Below are positions 1-17,777 of a DNA stretch of 64,000 nucleotides, piece after piece. The notes beneath the pieces are model-generated. The model worked only from the letters and a program-made list of their open reading frames with translations, was not told where the DNA came from and did no database searches. The translations under genes were made by a program, and so were the position numbers. How positions within the stretch are numbered: position 1 is the first letter of the stretch; every line of letters starts with the position of its first letter. The DNA comes from Hydractinia symbiolongicarpus (taxonomy: Eukaryota; Cnidaria; Hydrozoa; Anthoathecata; Hydractiniidae), in the NCBI RefSeq assembly GCF_029227915.1, contig NC_079880.1:20150501-20214500 (forward strand), given 5' to 3'.

Positions 1-338
1 AATAGATATAGGATGAGAAATTCCCAAATAGCATATAAACTATAGACTGTAAGTTTATTTACATAACATTACACACACATGGACAACTTGGTATAAATGG
101 GGCTAATGTATATTGTTAATAATAACTCCACCCCTTGCGAATGCTTGCTTTTTTGTCAATGTTGAGCTAGTAGTATAAGAATTGAGTATGACAAGTTTCA
201 ACAAAATACCCAGTTTTTCGATGGAACACCTCATTACTAGGATGTCGCTTTTATGTCAGAGAATATGGCGGTATTATTTAAACTTTAGAAGAAATGAATG
301 TCCTCTGTTTATTTCTCCTATTTGTATTATTATTATAG
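1..338. other. DCAF13 intron or upstream sequence
   Basis: No exon recognised. The segment ends in an acceptor TTATTATAG in front of the first visible DCAF13 exon, so it is most simply intron. The open frame running through it from 182 is intron read-through. Confidence 0.6.
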
Positions 339-3300
339 GTATCGATCATCATGGTTCAGATGCTACATTTGCAACTTGTGGCGACACTGTCGACTTCTGG
401 GATGAACATCGCTCAGTACCAATACAAACTTACAGTTGGGGTGTTGATACCATTCATAGCGTAAAATTTAATCCAATAGAGGTACATACGTATCACATTG
501 GACTTAAAATATACTGTCGGAAGAATATTTGTGAAGAATTTGAAGCTTTGATTGTCATTATGTTATTTAAATGCTCTAATTTTTTTAATGTTATACCGTT
601 TTAACAATTAAAACCAACGTCTCAGACATCACACTTGATTTCATATACAAATTTTGAAAGAGGTTTATTGAGTTACACGTTAAATGTGAAAATACGGTAC
701 TGGAATCAGGACACCTAACATCGTGGACAACATCGTGGACCGCGTATCGTGCGCGTTGCGTACGATTTGCGATGCTGTCGCGATAGTAAAATATTTTACC
801 ATCGTATGCTGTTATCTTTTCACCTTGAGTGCTAGTTCCATTTGTTTAGTGAGACAAAAATATTTTCTTCGCAACTAAAAAATATAAACTGCGTGCATTA
901 TGCGAAAATACATAGAAAAAAATGGTTGTCGTAACACCTCCTCCGTTGTTATTTTTTAACTTTTTTATTGTTGTTCCGACCATACATTCTCGATAAAATT
1001 ATTTTTATTTCGCCGACCGTAAGCTACTATCAACTTCGCCCGTAGAACGACTAATTACGTTATGGTCGCCTTACTTCTAAAATCAAATTTCCAGTAAAAG
1101 TAGATTACAAGATGCAAAAGAATTTTTAAATGTAAAAAAAAAACAACCAAGATTATACCCATCTATTGTTTAATATTTTTAATGTTATTCACGATTCATC
1201 GCGACAATTACGATTAATAGTGACGATCGCGATAACATCGTTATTTTTTTATGCATCGCGACTATCGCGAAGTTCTTCGGTAACAGTTTTCATGTCGCGA
1301 TGGTCACGATAGGATCGCGGATCGTTCGTGTCGCGCATGATACGCGCTCACGATGTTAGTTGTCCTGATTTCAGTAATGTACCTTGCTAAGATTCTGATT
1401 TTAAAATGATTTTATACTTTTGCAACAAGACTATCAAAACTCTAATTTTACGTTTTACGGTTCAGTATATATAAGAGCAAGTAAAAAAACCCTGATATTC
1501 CAAAGAGTATAGGCATTCTTTTCGTAGAGATGGTGCTAAAGTTTTTGCGTTTAGACTCACCTTATTGGAGCCACAGCATCAGATCGAAGCATAATGTTGT
1601 ATGATACAAGAGATTCCAACCCTCTTCGTAAAGTTATCATGAAAATGAAAAGTAACACAATCGCATGGAACCCTATTGAGGTAAAGTAGAAATATAGAAA
1701 ACTGTCTCTTATTGAGAAATGACTTGAAACTGTCTTTGTTGAAAAAAATGGTTTGAAAACGTCGTTGTTAGAGCATTGATTTGATAAAAGCTGATTCTGT
1801 TTGTCTGTTGTTTTTTAATATCAACTTTGAAGTAGAACCTAATTGTGCTAATTTACCGCATTCGGGATTGAGCATTTTCTACCAAAACTTAAAGTTTTTC
1901 CATTTTACTACGGAACTTTCTGTCTGTCTAAGGGGTTTAAATTCCTGTGGTATCCTCTGTGCAAAATTCAAGGTCGGTACAGTTTGTATCAACTTGAAAA
2001 CTTTCATTAAAAACAAGGCTTTTCTACCAATAATGAATTTTAGAGCAGCAACTTAGGGAAATTCTTTAATAGTTATTATATCTCCTTTCATCGCGATTTT
2101 AGGCTTTCATATTTTCCGTTGCCAATGAAGACTCGAATGCCTATACGTTCGACATGCGTCGTCTCGATACACCAGTCAACGTTCACATTGATCACGTTGC
2201 AGCCGTTCTCGATATCAACTACTCGCCGACTGGACAGGAATTTGTGACTGGTAGCTTTGATAAAACTATACGGATATTCCCACGAGATCGAAGCAAAAGC
2301 AGGTAGCTAGACAAATTTTTAATAAAAAATTCCAAGCCTAAAGAAATCTTGAAACTTAAGATATTTCACAATGTCATCCAACAATAGCTTTTGAGCCGGA
2401 AAGCTGTAGCTCTGCGTTGTGTAATTGTACAACTTTTGGTCGCAATTGGGCCCTAGTTAACATACATTTTAACCAAACGACCTTTCGAACTCCTTTTCAC
2501 GAGTATAATTTTCCGTCAGTGCAAACAGTAAATGAATTTTTTTTATGAAATGTGTGCTTCGTCACTTTGTATTTGTTGTTTTTGTTTGCAGAGAAGTATA
2601 TCACACGTCACGTATGCAGAGGGTGTTTTGTGTCGCTTTCAGCGGCGACGCGACGTATGTTTTGTCGGGTAGTGATGAAACCAACATCAGGTAATTTTAA
2701 TGGTACTGTTGCCGTTGTTATTTTATATTATTGGTTTTAACGACGTCGTCCTCGTCGTCGGTGTTGTTTTTGTTCTGGTTTTTGTTGTCCGATGTAACTG
2801 TTTCTCTTCTGTACAGGTTATGGAAAAGTCACGCAGCTGAGCAGCTAGGGCCGGTAATAATGTTTTTGTTGATTTTTATGCATTGTGTGAACAACCCTCT
2901 ACATGTGGATAATCTATTCAGGGTTTTTTTATCCCCACTGCTGGCACCTTGTAGAAATTTGAGTTGGGTTTAAGACGATTTAATTTAAAACGAATTTTGT
3001 TTAATGATGTTATTATTATTTCAGACCAACCCCCGTCAACGTCGTTCGATGAAGTATAACGAAAAGTTGAAACGTCAGTATCAGCATCATCCCGAAGTGA
3101 AGCGTATCTTGAAGTGAGTTTACTTCTGTTGTTGTAGCTAGTTTCTTTGCCTCGTAATTATCGTAAAAAGCTCACATAATGCTTTCTAAGAAAACTCAGA
3201 TGGTTCTTCCTTCCCTCGCAGGGTTTCAATTTTATGTAAGTCAGGGAAGCTGTTTTAGGATCGAATATATCAGGAAAATGCTCATTTTTAAGGAAGAAAT

Positions 3301-4565
3301 CATGCATGTTTAGTGATGTTATATTATAACATTTAAATATGACCTCGTTTCTGACAGACCAGGTTGTGAATTTTATGTAGCCTGAACATTACTGGTGTGG
3401 CTTTTAGAGTTGTTAGAGAAACGTTGGGTGCTTGAAAGCATTTTTTTGTCGAAACTTTGTTTCTGTTGAAACATCTCCTCTATAGAATATATGAAAAGAA
3501 AGACATGGATTATCTAAGCAAGTTTTATCTTAGTATGTCAGCAGCGTTGTTATCTTAAAGTAAAGTTACATTGATGTAAACAAGGGACGAAACTTATCTC
3601 TATTCATATGGTTAACCAGACTTATCAACCCTCTATACATTTCGGAAACCCAAAAGCTTGAACCTTCGTTGAAACGCTTAATATAGATCAGTGATTTATG
3701 ATGAGAACGCGTTGCTAGGTTTGCTGGGTTTTTCAAAAGAATGAAATTTGACAGTACTGCATTGTTATGTTTATTTCGAATAATACTGCCATGTACCAAG
3801 TAAAAACCAGAGATCACTTTATATTTCAGGCATCGCCACGTACCGAAGCTTGTTTACAAATCTGCGAAAGAAAAGAAAGTTATGTTGGATTCCATCAAAC
3901 GAAAGTAAGCCAAGTCTTTCTACCTATCTTATCCGCCCGCCGCCCAATCCACAGTTAACGCCCACCCTTTTACCTACCGAACGCCAAACAATTATAGTAT
4001 CTTCGATGTGGCTCGTCTACTTTCGTCACAAATTATTTTTAGCGAAAGTACTTTTCTTTGGTTCATTTGTGCATTTGAAGTTTACACTGCAATTAAATTC
4101 ATCCATTTTCCTATTTTTTTTTCTGAGACGTGACAAATTTCTCTCAAAATTAAAAAATACTAGTCGGTGGCCCGTGCAAAATCCACGGGTTTGCCCGCTT
4201 TTTTAAAACCGCATAGCGTGCTTGTCGCTACTCTTGGTACCTTTTTGCGTGACAGACGGGCAGACGTATACGGGTATTATATTATAGATTTGCAGAAGAG
4301 CTTAGAAATGTTTACCGTGTGAATGTATATCCATGTTAAAGTCCTCGAAAAATTCCAAAAAAAATCTCATACCGAATCTGTGGCGCGAATATCTTTAAGA
4401 TTAGTCTTGCAAATGTAATTTCTGCGTTTGTAATTTGTTATATATATTTTTCTCCCATTTTTTTCATTTATTTTTAGGGAAGAGAACTTGCGTTTGCATA
4501 GTAAACCCGGTGCGGTGCCTAAAGTTCCGGAACGTAAAAAGCATATTGTTGCTGTGAAGAAATAA
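339..4565 (+). CDS. DCAF13: DCAF13/Sof1 WD-repeat protein, 3' part of gene (eight exons visible)
   Basis: WD40 beta-propeller protein of the small-subunit processome (U3 snoRNP, 18S rRNA maturation); in animals also described as a CRL4 ubiquitin ligase receptor. Exons 339-481, 1555-1680, 2103-2302, 2592-2690, 2817-2853, 3025-3113, 3830-3904 and 4478-4565 have AG/GT borders and mutually compatible phases. They encode about 285 residues, matching the C-terminal two thirds of the ~445-residue family. Diagnostic pieces are GIDHHGSDATFATCG and VDFWDEHR in the first exon, NTIAWNPIE, VANEDSNAYTFDMRRLDTPV, DYSPTG-like and SFDKTIRIFP, REVYHTSRMQ, SGSDETNIRLWK, and a basic Sof1-type tail ending SKPGAVPKVPERKKHIVAVKK-like. 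The stop overlaps AATAAATAAA, a possible poly(A) signal. The 5' exons lie outside the window, so the gene is partial only because of the window edge. Nucleolar location is inferred from the family. Confidence 0.95.
699..1375. mobile_element. MITE-like element with 27-bp terminal inverted repeats in a DCAF13 intron
   Basis: Left end 699-725 starts ACTGGAATCAGGACACC. Right end 1349-1375 finishes GTCCTGATTTCAGT. The two are reverse complements over 27 bp with two mismatches. Inside, near both ends, short TCGCGA/ATCGCG words recur many times (730-800 and 1195-1340), a subterminal-repeat pattern seen in hAT- and CACTA-type non-autonomous elements. There is no transposase frame. The superfamily is not assigned and the target duplication is unclear. 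Confidence 0.75.
4159..4289 (+). repeat. Dispersed repeat, family R1 (ACTAGTCG...ATATAGAT), copy 1
   Basis: About 130 bp in the last DCAF13 intron. The family starts ACTAGTCGTTAGCCCGTGG, contains a small hairpin (CCCGTGG/CCACGGG), then GTTCGCCCGTCC, a TATACCGCATTGCGTGC block, a GTGACAGACAGACAG core and an end like GTATACGGGTATTATAATATAGAT. This copy has GACAGACGGGCAGACG at the core. Other copies are at 11436, 15607, 16703 and, partly, 34969 and 37478. It has no coding capacity. Confidence 0.8.
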
Positions 4566-4978
4566 ATAAATACGGGAGGGTGTGTTAACGTTCTACTACC
4601 GAGATGTTGGTCGCGTGTTGGGCTTGCTTCGTGCAGTCAATCTTATCATTACCTAATCGTGATACGGACAAACAGATGTTGGCATTGAGAATGAATTTTA
4701 CGATGACATATAATCCTCGTTTTTGACGAAACGTTTATACAGCAGATTTTTTAATTACTACGTATATATGCCTTTTGCCATGTAGCTACGATGAAACGGG
4801 TTTGCAATATAAATCTTTTGCAAGGAAATATGAAGTTAATCAAACATTTGTAATACTGAATTTTTCAACTAAACTATTGATCGTTGCAACTCGTATTATT
4901 TGCCGAGTGTCGTAAAAACCACGTTTGTGTAAAAAAAGGTGCGTTTCGATAGCTTGTATAAACAGTTGATTCGCAGCT

Positions 4979-5265
4979 TCTAACTGACTGGTAGCCTTGT
5001 GGTAGAGCGTTCACTTCCAGTGCGGAAGGTCTTGGGTTCAAACCCGGCCGAGTCATGCCAGAGACTATGAAAGTGTGAATCGATCCTTGTCTAGTTGAGC
5101 GTTTCCTGTGCTTACACGGGTTGCGTAGCTCAAATGGGAGCTTTATATGCACTAGGACCCCTTCGCTGGACCCTCGTTGATAGCAGTACCAATAGGAACT
5201 GAAGAGGCTACTGAAGAGAATAATAATAATAATAATAAAAATAATAATAATAATAGAGATTCAAA
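4979..5265 (+). mobile_element. tRNA-derived SINE
   Basis: The head resembles a tRNA: box A-like GTGGTAGAGCG, box B-like GGTTCAAACCC, and pairing acceptor ends TGACTGG/CCGAGTCA with one mismatch. A body of about 150 bp follows, then a tail of AAT repeats at 5219-5255. The same body occurs in reverse orientation in the 3' flanks of the MFS genes (20552, 26456, 43700), which shows this is a dispersed element and not a stand-alone tRNA gene. It sits between the convergent DCAF13 and CRIP genes. Confidence 0.85.
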
Positions 5266-5356
5266 ACAATTTTTTTTTAAATAAAAGAAAATAATACAGG
5301 TTGAGATTTTTATAACATTACATTGCACTCCACTCGCTTCTGTTATGTTTAGTAAA

Positions 5357-7680
5357 CTACTGCATGACTTGGACAGAATTGGGGTCGCGTTCTTTCGAAT
5401 AATCGTGCGATTCTGCTCCTCCGTGTCCGAAACCACCAGGTCCGAATAAGGCGCTGTAACACGGAACATGGCAATACGGCTTTCCTTCGTGCTAAAAAAA
5501 GAATGTTGAAGTATGTAAAAAAAAAGTCTGGATAAAAAGGTTGGATATGAAGTTTTTTAAAGATTACAACAATTTCGGTCCTGAGAACGTTTCAGGAAGA
5601 GCACCTAAGAAAGTGAACTAAACAATGATTTGGCAAATGGCCGAGTGACCAATGAAACGACTTATGTGGGAGAATTCTGTTTTTTAATTATTGCTTCGGA
5701 AAGCAGCTTTGTCCCTTGGCGTGGTTGCTTTGCGATGAGTTTTCTGGTAGTTTTGAGGGTGCCAAGCTTCGCGCATCAAATAGATTTATAAAAGAAATTT
5801 AAATGGAAAAAAAGAAACTTTGAACTGACTTTTAAAATCTAAAGGAACTATGAGACTGTTCAGAATCCCGAAAAGAACATAAGTATTATGTCAGCTGTCA
5901 CAGCTAGAGTATCTTCCAATCTCGCCCCTTACCCCTTTAATACTTGACATGTTGTTGATAGACACAACATATTATATACGATAAAATGAGCCCTGGGGAT
6001 GAGGTTGTATATCTTTGCGTGGAGAGTTAAAAAACAAACTTACCTCTGCATGTCCACCAGCTGATAAAGTTTTCTTACACTTTTCACATCGAAGGCATGC
6101 TCTGTGCCAATGTTTGCCAAGAGATGCCACCTTCTCAGCTAAGAAACATGAAAAGAAGTTCTTCAGACTCTAACTTTATTTCAGTCAAGTATTCCTGGAA
6201 ACGAGACTTTAGCTGTAAATTTTAATCTCCCTTAAATATGGATTATCATGTGTACTTCATGTAGACCTTTATACGAATCAATTATTCAAGTAAGGGACAT
6301 ATCTAAAAATCATATCAACCTCGGTTTAACTGTTATAAGCCTATTTTTGAGAATACCACTGAGCTCCTTTAGAAGAAACCTCTAAAGGGGCATTGTAGGA
6401 TAATTAATAACACAAAATAGCGGTTAATTTAACGCCTGCTTTCGTCATATCGTAAATTTATCTCTTACTGCATATAGTGCCTTTGTGAATGCGTTTATTT
6501 ATTAATTTATTTATATTAAGGTAGTGCTGCTATGACCATATAATTTTAGGGGCTTTAAATTTTTACGTGAAATTTAACATTTGGATTATACTTCGGGCAT
6601 ATAACAGTTGTGCAAAATTATAAACAAAGAAATTTTTGGAAACTCAGTTTTTGCATTTTGTAATGGTAATTCTAAAAAACCGTTTATGCTATACATATCC
6701 TGTTTGGGCAAGCACAATTAGCAATTAAAATTCAAACATCGCAACATGACTCTGTTTTGTACGACAGAGAGACAACAGCTATTATTAAGACCCCTACCCG
6801 CCGCAGTCCGTGTAACAAAATGAATGGCGATACCCAGGGATCGAGGTTGAAAATAAATGGTAAGATTAACATTATTAAAGACACAATTTTGTTTCCAGGC
6901 GTCCTGGTTTAAAAAATAAAAATAACCCTGGGAACTAGAGTGATCACCCTCATATTGGTATGATTCGGTGATCAATTTATCAGATGTTTTTTTCTTCACT
7001 AATCTCCATTTCTTTGTGATTTCTAATAAGCTATTAGTTGATCTGATAACTGTTGATGTATACTGATGGTTTTTATTGCCAGGTCGTTTCATGTTTGTGA
7101 TAAACTTCGATGATTTGTTATTCTCCGTGAGTATACCCAGGGAGATACGATAAATTACAATATAAATCAGTCAATGGGAAAATTCTTTAAACGGAAATTA
7201 TACACCCATATTGCTTTGTGTTGTTTTGTGCTTTATATATATATGACTTTTAAAACAAGATATTTCTAGGATTAACCTATGAAGCAAATCTTTTTTTTCT
7301 TAGGATGAGATGTAAGGAAAAGGGTGCTGTCGTAATGGGTAAACTTAATCGATGTCCACGTTTCAACACCAGTCAATACACATTTGACAGACCACAAATA
7401 TACAGCAATCCCGCCCATTTCCCTACCCCTTTTTTTTCCCTCCTTTAAAATTATTTTATTTCTGCATCTTTTAAAAGCTGTCAATATGAAATTTGTCGAT
7501 CTAAGATTGTACATATTCAACAAATAACTTAATTAAACTTCACCCTACTTTTTTCAAAAAAACCACCTGTACAGTAATATATACCAGATTTGCAAAATTA
7601 CTTCTCGCTTAAAAATATAAAGAAAAAAAATTCTCACCAAAATAAACCATCTTCTTGCAATTTGGGCAAATTTTTGACAT
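5357..7680 (-). CDS. CRIP1-like: Cysteine-rich LIM-domain protein, CRIP type (three exons)
   Basis: Small single-LIM zinc protein of the CRIP1/CRIP2 group, thought to act as a protein-interaction adaptor. Coding exons on the minus strand are 7678-7680 down to 7638, 6138-6044 and 5491-5357, with phases 1 and 0 that join cleanly and consensus borders (GTGAG, GTAAGT, TTAG). The 90-residue product begins [18 protein letters not shown]. Zinc ligands are C5, C8, H26, C29, C32, C35, C53 and C57, spaced C-x2-C-x17-H-x2-C-x2-C-x2-C-x17-C-x3-C, as in CRIP1. [17 protein letters not shown] and [14 protein letters not shown] are family signatures. The tail after residue 76 is about a dozen residues longer than the 77-residue vertebrate CRIP1. 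The gene is convergent with DCAF13. Confidence 0.95.
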
Positions 7681-9047
7681 TTTTATTGATTTCACTCCTA
7701 CTTCCCTTTAATGTGTTAAGAATGCTTACAGATTTATATTTGTTGAATTAACACGAACGACAAATTGATATGCTTAGTTTATACGGCAATTTAAAAGATA
7801 TCCGTGCTATTTAGAAACAGGAAAACGCTTTTTTGTCTTTAAAAAAAAACGTGGCTACGCTTTGCGATTGTAATTATTTTCTCTGATCAGGAGTTTGCAT
7901 AGGCGATGGCGTACTTGTGCAAAGCTTCAGATGTACGGATTGTTATAGATTTAAAAAAATCGTTAATACAATTGGTATATAAAATTACTGTAATGCTGTT
8001 TTAAGCACGGCTTAAATTCGACGTAAAAACACAAACCTGCGGATATCGTATTTCTTGCTAAGCGTAATTACGATCAACATGAATGAAAATAATGAGATTT
8101 ATTATCAAAATAACTTGTATTTTCAAACATGTCAAAAAACGAAAGTCTTTTCTGAGGATAGTTTATACTGCTTACAAAACAGCGTTTTTTTTAGAAATTT
8201 TTTATCAGAATTAAATTTCAACTGAATTTAAAACAAGAAAAGATAAGAACACTTTCGTAGGTTTTATAGACCAACTGATGTTCTTAAAAAATCATATCTT
8301 TGTCTTTCTATATATCTAAGCGTTTCGGTACTTTTCATATATCAACTTCGTACCCAGGCCTTTACATCTCTCACTAGCGATGCGCGCTATGGACAAATCC
8401 GACGAAAATGCTTGTGTCGCCGTCACATATTTAACATAGACAGCACAAGCTGGGACCGAGGTTGTTTTATGTCAGTTTATATTTAGGATATGATTAATAA
8501 TTTCTCAAGGAACCTACAATTGTCAGCTTTCGAATGATCTGTAAATTAGAATAAGGAATTTTATATATGTGGTAAGTACATACAGCTTGTCAAATGAAGA
8601 TACAATTGAAGTCACGTGACTGAAAGCTTCGATATGTTGAAGGCAATATCATATATTGATTAGAATGTATATAGACACACCTCTTGTGAGATATTAACTA
8701 TATAGGACTCTGTTTTCTAAACATTTAAACTTCTGCAAATATTACTTTAAATTGTAAAACCATGCAAAATTTAATGTTTTTTGATAGATAACAACTCTCT
8801 CTTTCTCTCTTACACCCTCCCTGGTTTTGCTATTAAAATCGTTTCTTAATTTCTCGTCGATTCGAGCGTTTCAATTTCTTTCAAGCCTTTTCAGTTTTTC
8901 TCATCGCGGTTTTCTTTTTTATTTAATGTATATAAAAAAAAATTTATTTTTTGAACACTTATTTATTCTTAATCTATAATTTTTTTCATTTTTATATTTC
9001 ATTTTAGGGAGAAGAACAATTTTGTACAAAATTGAACCCAAATAAAT

Positions 9048-9078
<31 letters not shown>

Positions 9079-9148
9079 GTAATAAAATACCGATCGTTGC
9101 TGGTTAATTATATCTGCTATGATAATCTTCTTACGCATGTTTAAAACA
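7681..9148. other. Intergenic, no gene seen
   Basis: Upstream of CRIP. AT-rich. It holds one GGGACCGAGGTTG motif near 8454, a CT-rich tract at 8796-8822 and an (AAT)n run at 9050-9076. I see no exon-like frame. Confidence 0.6.
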
Positions 9149-9420
9149 AACAAAGGACACTGGGAACGAGGTCTTCAAACTAAAAAAAAATGTTCTAAAT
9201 ACTCAGAATTTTTTAGATGTCATGTTAAAGTCATGTATATAACAAAGAACACTGGGAACGAGGCCGTGAAACTAAAAACCAAATGTTCAAATACTCAGCA
9301 TTTTTTAGAAGTTATTTTAAAGTCCTGTATATAACAAAGAGCACTGGGAACGAGGTCGTCAAACCAACGTTTTAAATACTCAGTTTGTGTTAGATGGCAT
9401 TTTAAAGTCTTGCATATAGC
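9149..9420 (+). repeat. Three-copy 92-bp minisatellite
   Basis: Units are 9149-9240, 9241-9332 and 9333-9420. Each begins AACAAAG-ACACTGGGAACGAGG and ends near GTATAT. The copies have drifted by roughly 10-15 percent. The open frame at 9119-9334 is a by-product of the repeat. Confidence 0.9.
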
Positions 9421-9748
9421 AGGTATTATTCTGCAGAGGTATATAAAGCTCGAAAAAAAATCGTCGTCTCCAGAGCCCTTTGAAATAATCCTTGATAAAC
9501 TTTCAGATTTATTACAAATAGGTCTGCGAACGAGAGTGATATATCCTCGGACACTTACTGTGATAAGGCTGCTTTGCTAAACTTTAAAGTCAAATGATTT
9601 TTCTAATTATCAATCACGCTGTATATATAAAGTATTTGCACTGAAATTTTTATTTACAGGTTTTTTTAAATTAAAGGAAGGGATCTCAGTTAAATGCATC
9701 TAGAGTCAACAAACCGAAACTGCAATGTCCCACAAAGGTTACAACGCC

Positions 9749-9856
9749 ATTTATATTTGAAACCCTGGGTGGGTAATTTATATTTGAAACCCTGGGTGGG
9801 TAATTTATATTTGATACCCTGGGTGGGTAATTTATATTCGGTACCCTGTGTGGGCA
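9749..9856. repeat. Four-copy 27-bp tandem repeat
   Basis: Units at 9749, 9776, 9803 and 9830, consensus ATTTATATTTGAAACCCTGG followed by GTGGGTA. The first two copies are identical and the fourth is the most diverged. It lies just upstream of the putative first astacin exon. Confidence 0.95.
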
Positions 9857-10027
9857 GATAAATTAACTTTAATAAGACATTGATCAATAAAAGAGCTAAT
9901 CATTTTTAGCAACTGCGTCTCCTTGTAGGAATTAGCTATTAATCCTTCCAATTAAAAATGCATATCTTGATGGTTGCAATGGAATTACACAGTACGCACT
10001 ACAGCAGGCTAACTGCAACTTGTTACG

Positions 10028-16030
<6,003 letters not shown>

Positions 16031-16057
16031 GTACATTTGGCTTGTGGTATTTTTTAG

Positions 16058-16157
16058 AATAACTGTGTTCCCAGGGTATTTTGCCTTCACGATGAACCTA
16101 ATGTTTGCTCCAATGATAATAGCTGCAGGCAGGAGACCCTAGGAATAAAAATGTTTT
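16058..16157 (+). CDS. Possible exon with the first half of an ShK-like (ShKT) domain
   Basis: Read from 16058 the frame holds cysteines spaced C-x7-C-x5-C-x10-C (16082 onward), close to the first four cysteines of ShKT modules, which often end cnidarian astacins. It finishes at a possible donor TTTT|GTAATC at 16157, so the remaining cysteines would come from a later exon I did not find. The preceding TSP1 exon ends only 27-44 bp upstream in an incompatible phase. The segment is therefore either a separate alternative exon, a frame-broken remnant or a chance match. Confidence 0.35.
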
Positions 16158-16410
16158 GTAATCAAATGAAGACAAAAATAAAACCTTCTAATTATTACGA
16201 AGCTATATGTAGCTTTGCATCAACAGCCATATTACCTTCTTTTTTTCAGTGATAACTTGATTTTACCATGAAAATTCGGTGCAGCGGTTGTTGAAAACCA
16301 CGGTAACATCACCAAAAACAGTCGTCATGAAGTTTCATTCTAATTCATGGCATTTTTCATTAAAGACACGTTTTGTTAGACACATGGTAACAAATTTGTC
16401 AACATTAAAA

Positions 16411-16530
16411 ACGATGACGCTAATATAAATGCTACTCGTAGAATGCTATCTGTCGAACTTTAGGGAGAATTGCTCGTGGACAGGAAGTTCGAGAGGTCAA
16501 GAAATCGCAAAGTTTTGCGACAAAATCTTC
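16411..16530 (+). repeat. Dispersed repeat R2 (ACTCGTAGAATGCTATC type)
   Basis: Shares GATGACGC, GCTACTCGTAGAATGCTATC and GTCGAACT with 37326-37480. In both places an R1 element follows, so R2 and R1 may be parts of one larger element. Confidence 0.7.
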
Positions 16531-16702
16531 GCGAATTTTTATTTTCAGACAAATATCCTGTACAAAAAATTTGCAAAAATCAAAATAACTCCATTTGCAA
16601 AGGAAAGCTTTTGCGAATAGCAGCAATTTTTCTTCTCCTTTTATCTTAATAATATCTGAGAATTGATCATAGTACTAAAAAAGAATGAATATTATTAAAT
16701 AA

Positions 16703-16840
16703 ACTAGTCGTTAGCCCGTGGAAAATCCACGGGTTCGCCCGTCCTTTTTATACCGCATTGCGTGCTTCTCGCTATTGCGCAACTAAGCTACCATTTTGCG
16801 TGACAGACACACAGACGTATACTGGCATTATAATATAGAT
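16703..16840 (+). repeat. Dispersed repeat R1, copy 4
   Basis: A full-length copy, ACTAGTCGTTAGCCCG to TATAATATAGAT, with core GACAGACACACAGACG. Its last 11 bases form the start of a 47-bp palindrome. Confidence 0.9.
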
Positions 16841-16876
16841 ATGATCAGTAAAATTTACTGATCATATCTATATTAT
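16830..16876. repeat. 47-bp perfect palindrome at the end of an R1 element
   Basis: Arms 16830-16852 and 16854-16876 are perfect reverse complements around a single A. The outer part, ATAATATAGAT, is the R1 terminus. A similar 43-bp palindrome lies at 39738-39780. Confidence 0.95.
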
Positions 16877-17513
16877 ATAATATTTAATGTTATTGCAGAT
16901 GATTAAAGAAGAAAGAAAACACTAACTGTGAGATTTTCCCGCTTTATTTTTCTTTCGGTGAAAAAGCTTTTGAGTCTAAAATATCCATGATTTTGCTTGT
17001 ATAAACTTTCGCGTTTTCCTGATTTATAATTTCCAAAGGCATAAAATGACCGAAAATTCGAAAGTTTCTGTCCTTATATAGGCTACAAATTATATTTACA
17101 TATAAATTTTGCACTGTCAAAATAGATTATAATAGATTTGTGACATAACAATGTAACCAAAATGAAGATATGTCAAATTTGTGTAAGTTTTTTTTTATAT
17201 TCCGTAGTTAAACCCTTGTTTTCTGAACTTGACAATGTGAAAACATTGAATGAATGTTTATAGTGGGCATGTTTTCCCCCCTAAACAGTTTGCAGCAAAA
17301 TGTTTAAAAATAAATTTTTAAGAAGATTTGGGAACTTTTCAGGACCATATTATAGCCCTATAAAAAGTTATCGAAGAAAATGATATTTAGTCTCTCTTAG
17401 GTAATATAACAAGGAACAAACAAAAAACGGTCCAAACACGACGATAACTAATTTTTGTACAGCCAGCCCTTTTTTAATTAAACACCGGACGGAACTGGAG
17501 GACTGACACTCCT
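16877..17513. other. Spacer before the MFS cluster
   Basis: AT-rich. No exon, RNA gene or repeat unit recognised. Confidence 0.5.
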
Positions 17514-17748
17514 TCTTTCCACCCGAACTCTAGAAATCCGAAACATGTCCATTAACTAAAACATAGTGTGTGCAACAGCTGTTATAAACGGCGTAAATAT
17601 TTAGACAGTATGGAATAATTGTTTAACTCTGTTATATCTGGGTTTTTTGGTCAGTGATCATTTCTGAATTTAAAATACTCATAGGTTATAACATGTTACA
17701 ATAACAAATACAATTCAGTACTAACACCTATAATCAAAATTTTAAAAA

Positions 17749-17777
17749 TGACGTCATCAGTACCACTTATGACGTCA
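17749..17777. promoter_or_regulatory. Pair of CRE-like TGACGTCA palindromes upstream of MFS copy A
   Basis: TGACGTCA occurs at 17749-17756 and 17770-17777, about 650 bp before the coding region. The pair repeats at 23653 and 23674 in unit 2, and one site is kept at 39377-39384 before copy D. It matches the CREB/ATF consensus. Function is not shown. Confidence 0.35.

Noticed and set aside
3850-4206. Plus-strand frame of 118 residues overlapping DCAF13
   Set aside because: Out of frame with the DCAF13 exon and extends into intron and the R1 repeat.
4979-5055. A functional tRNA gene
   Set aside because: The tRNA-like head continues into a body and A/T tail that recur elsewhere, so it is a SINE head.
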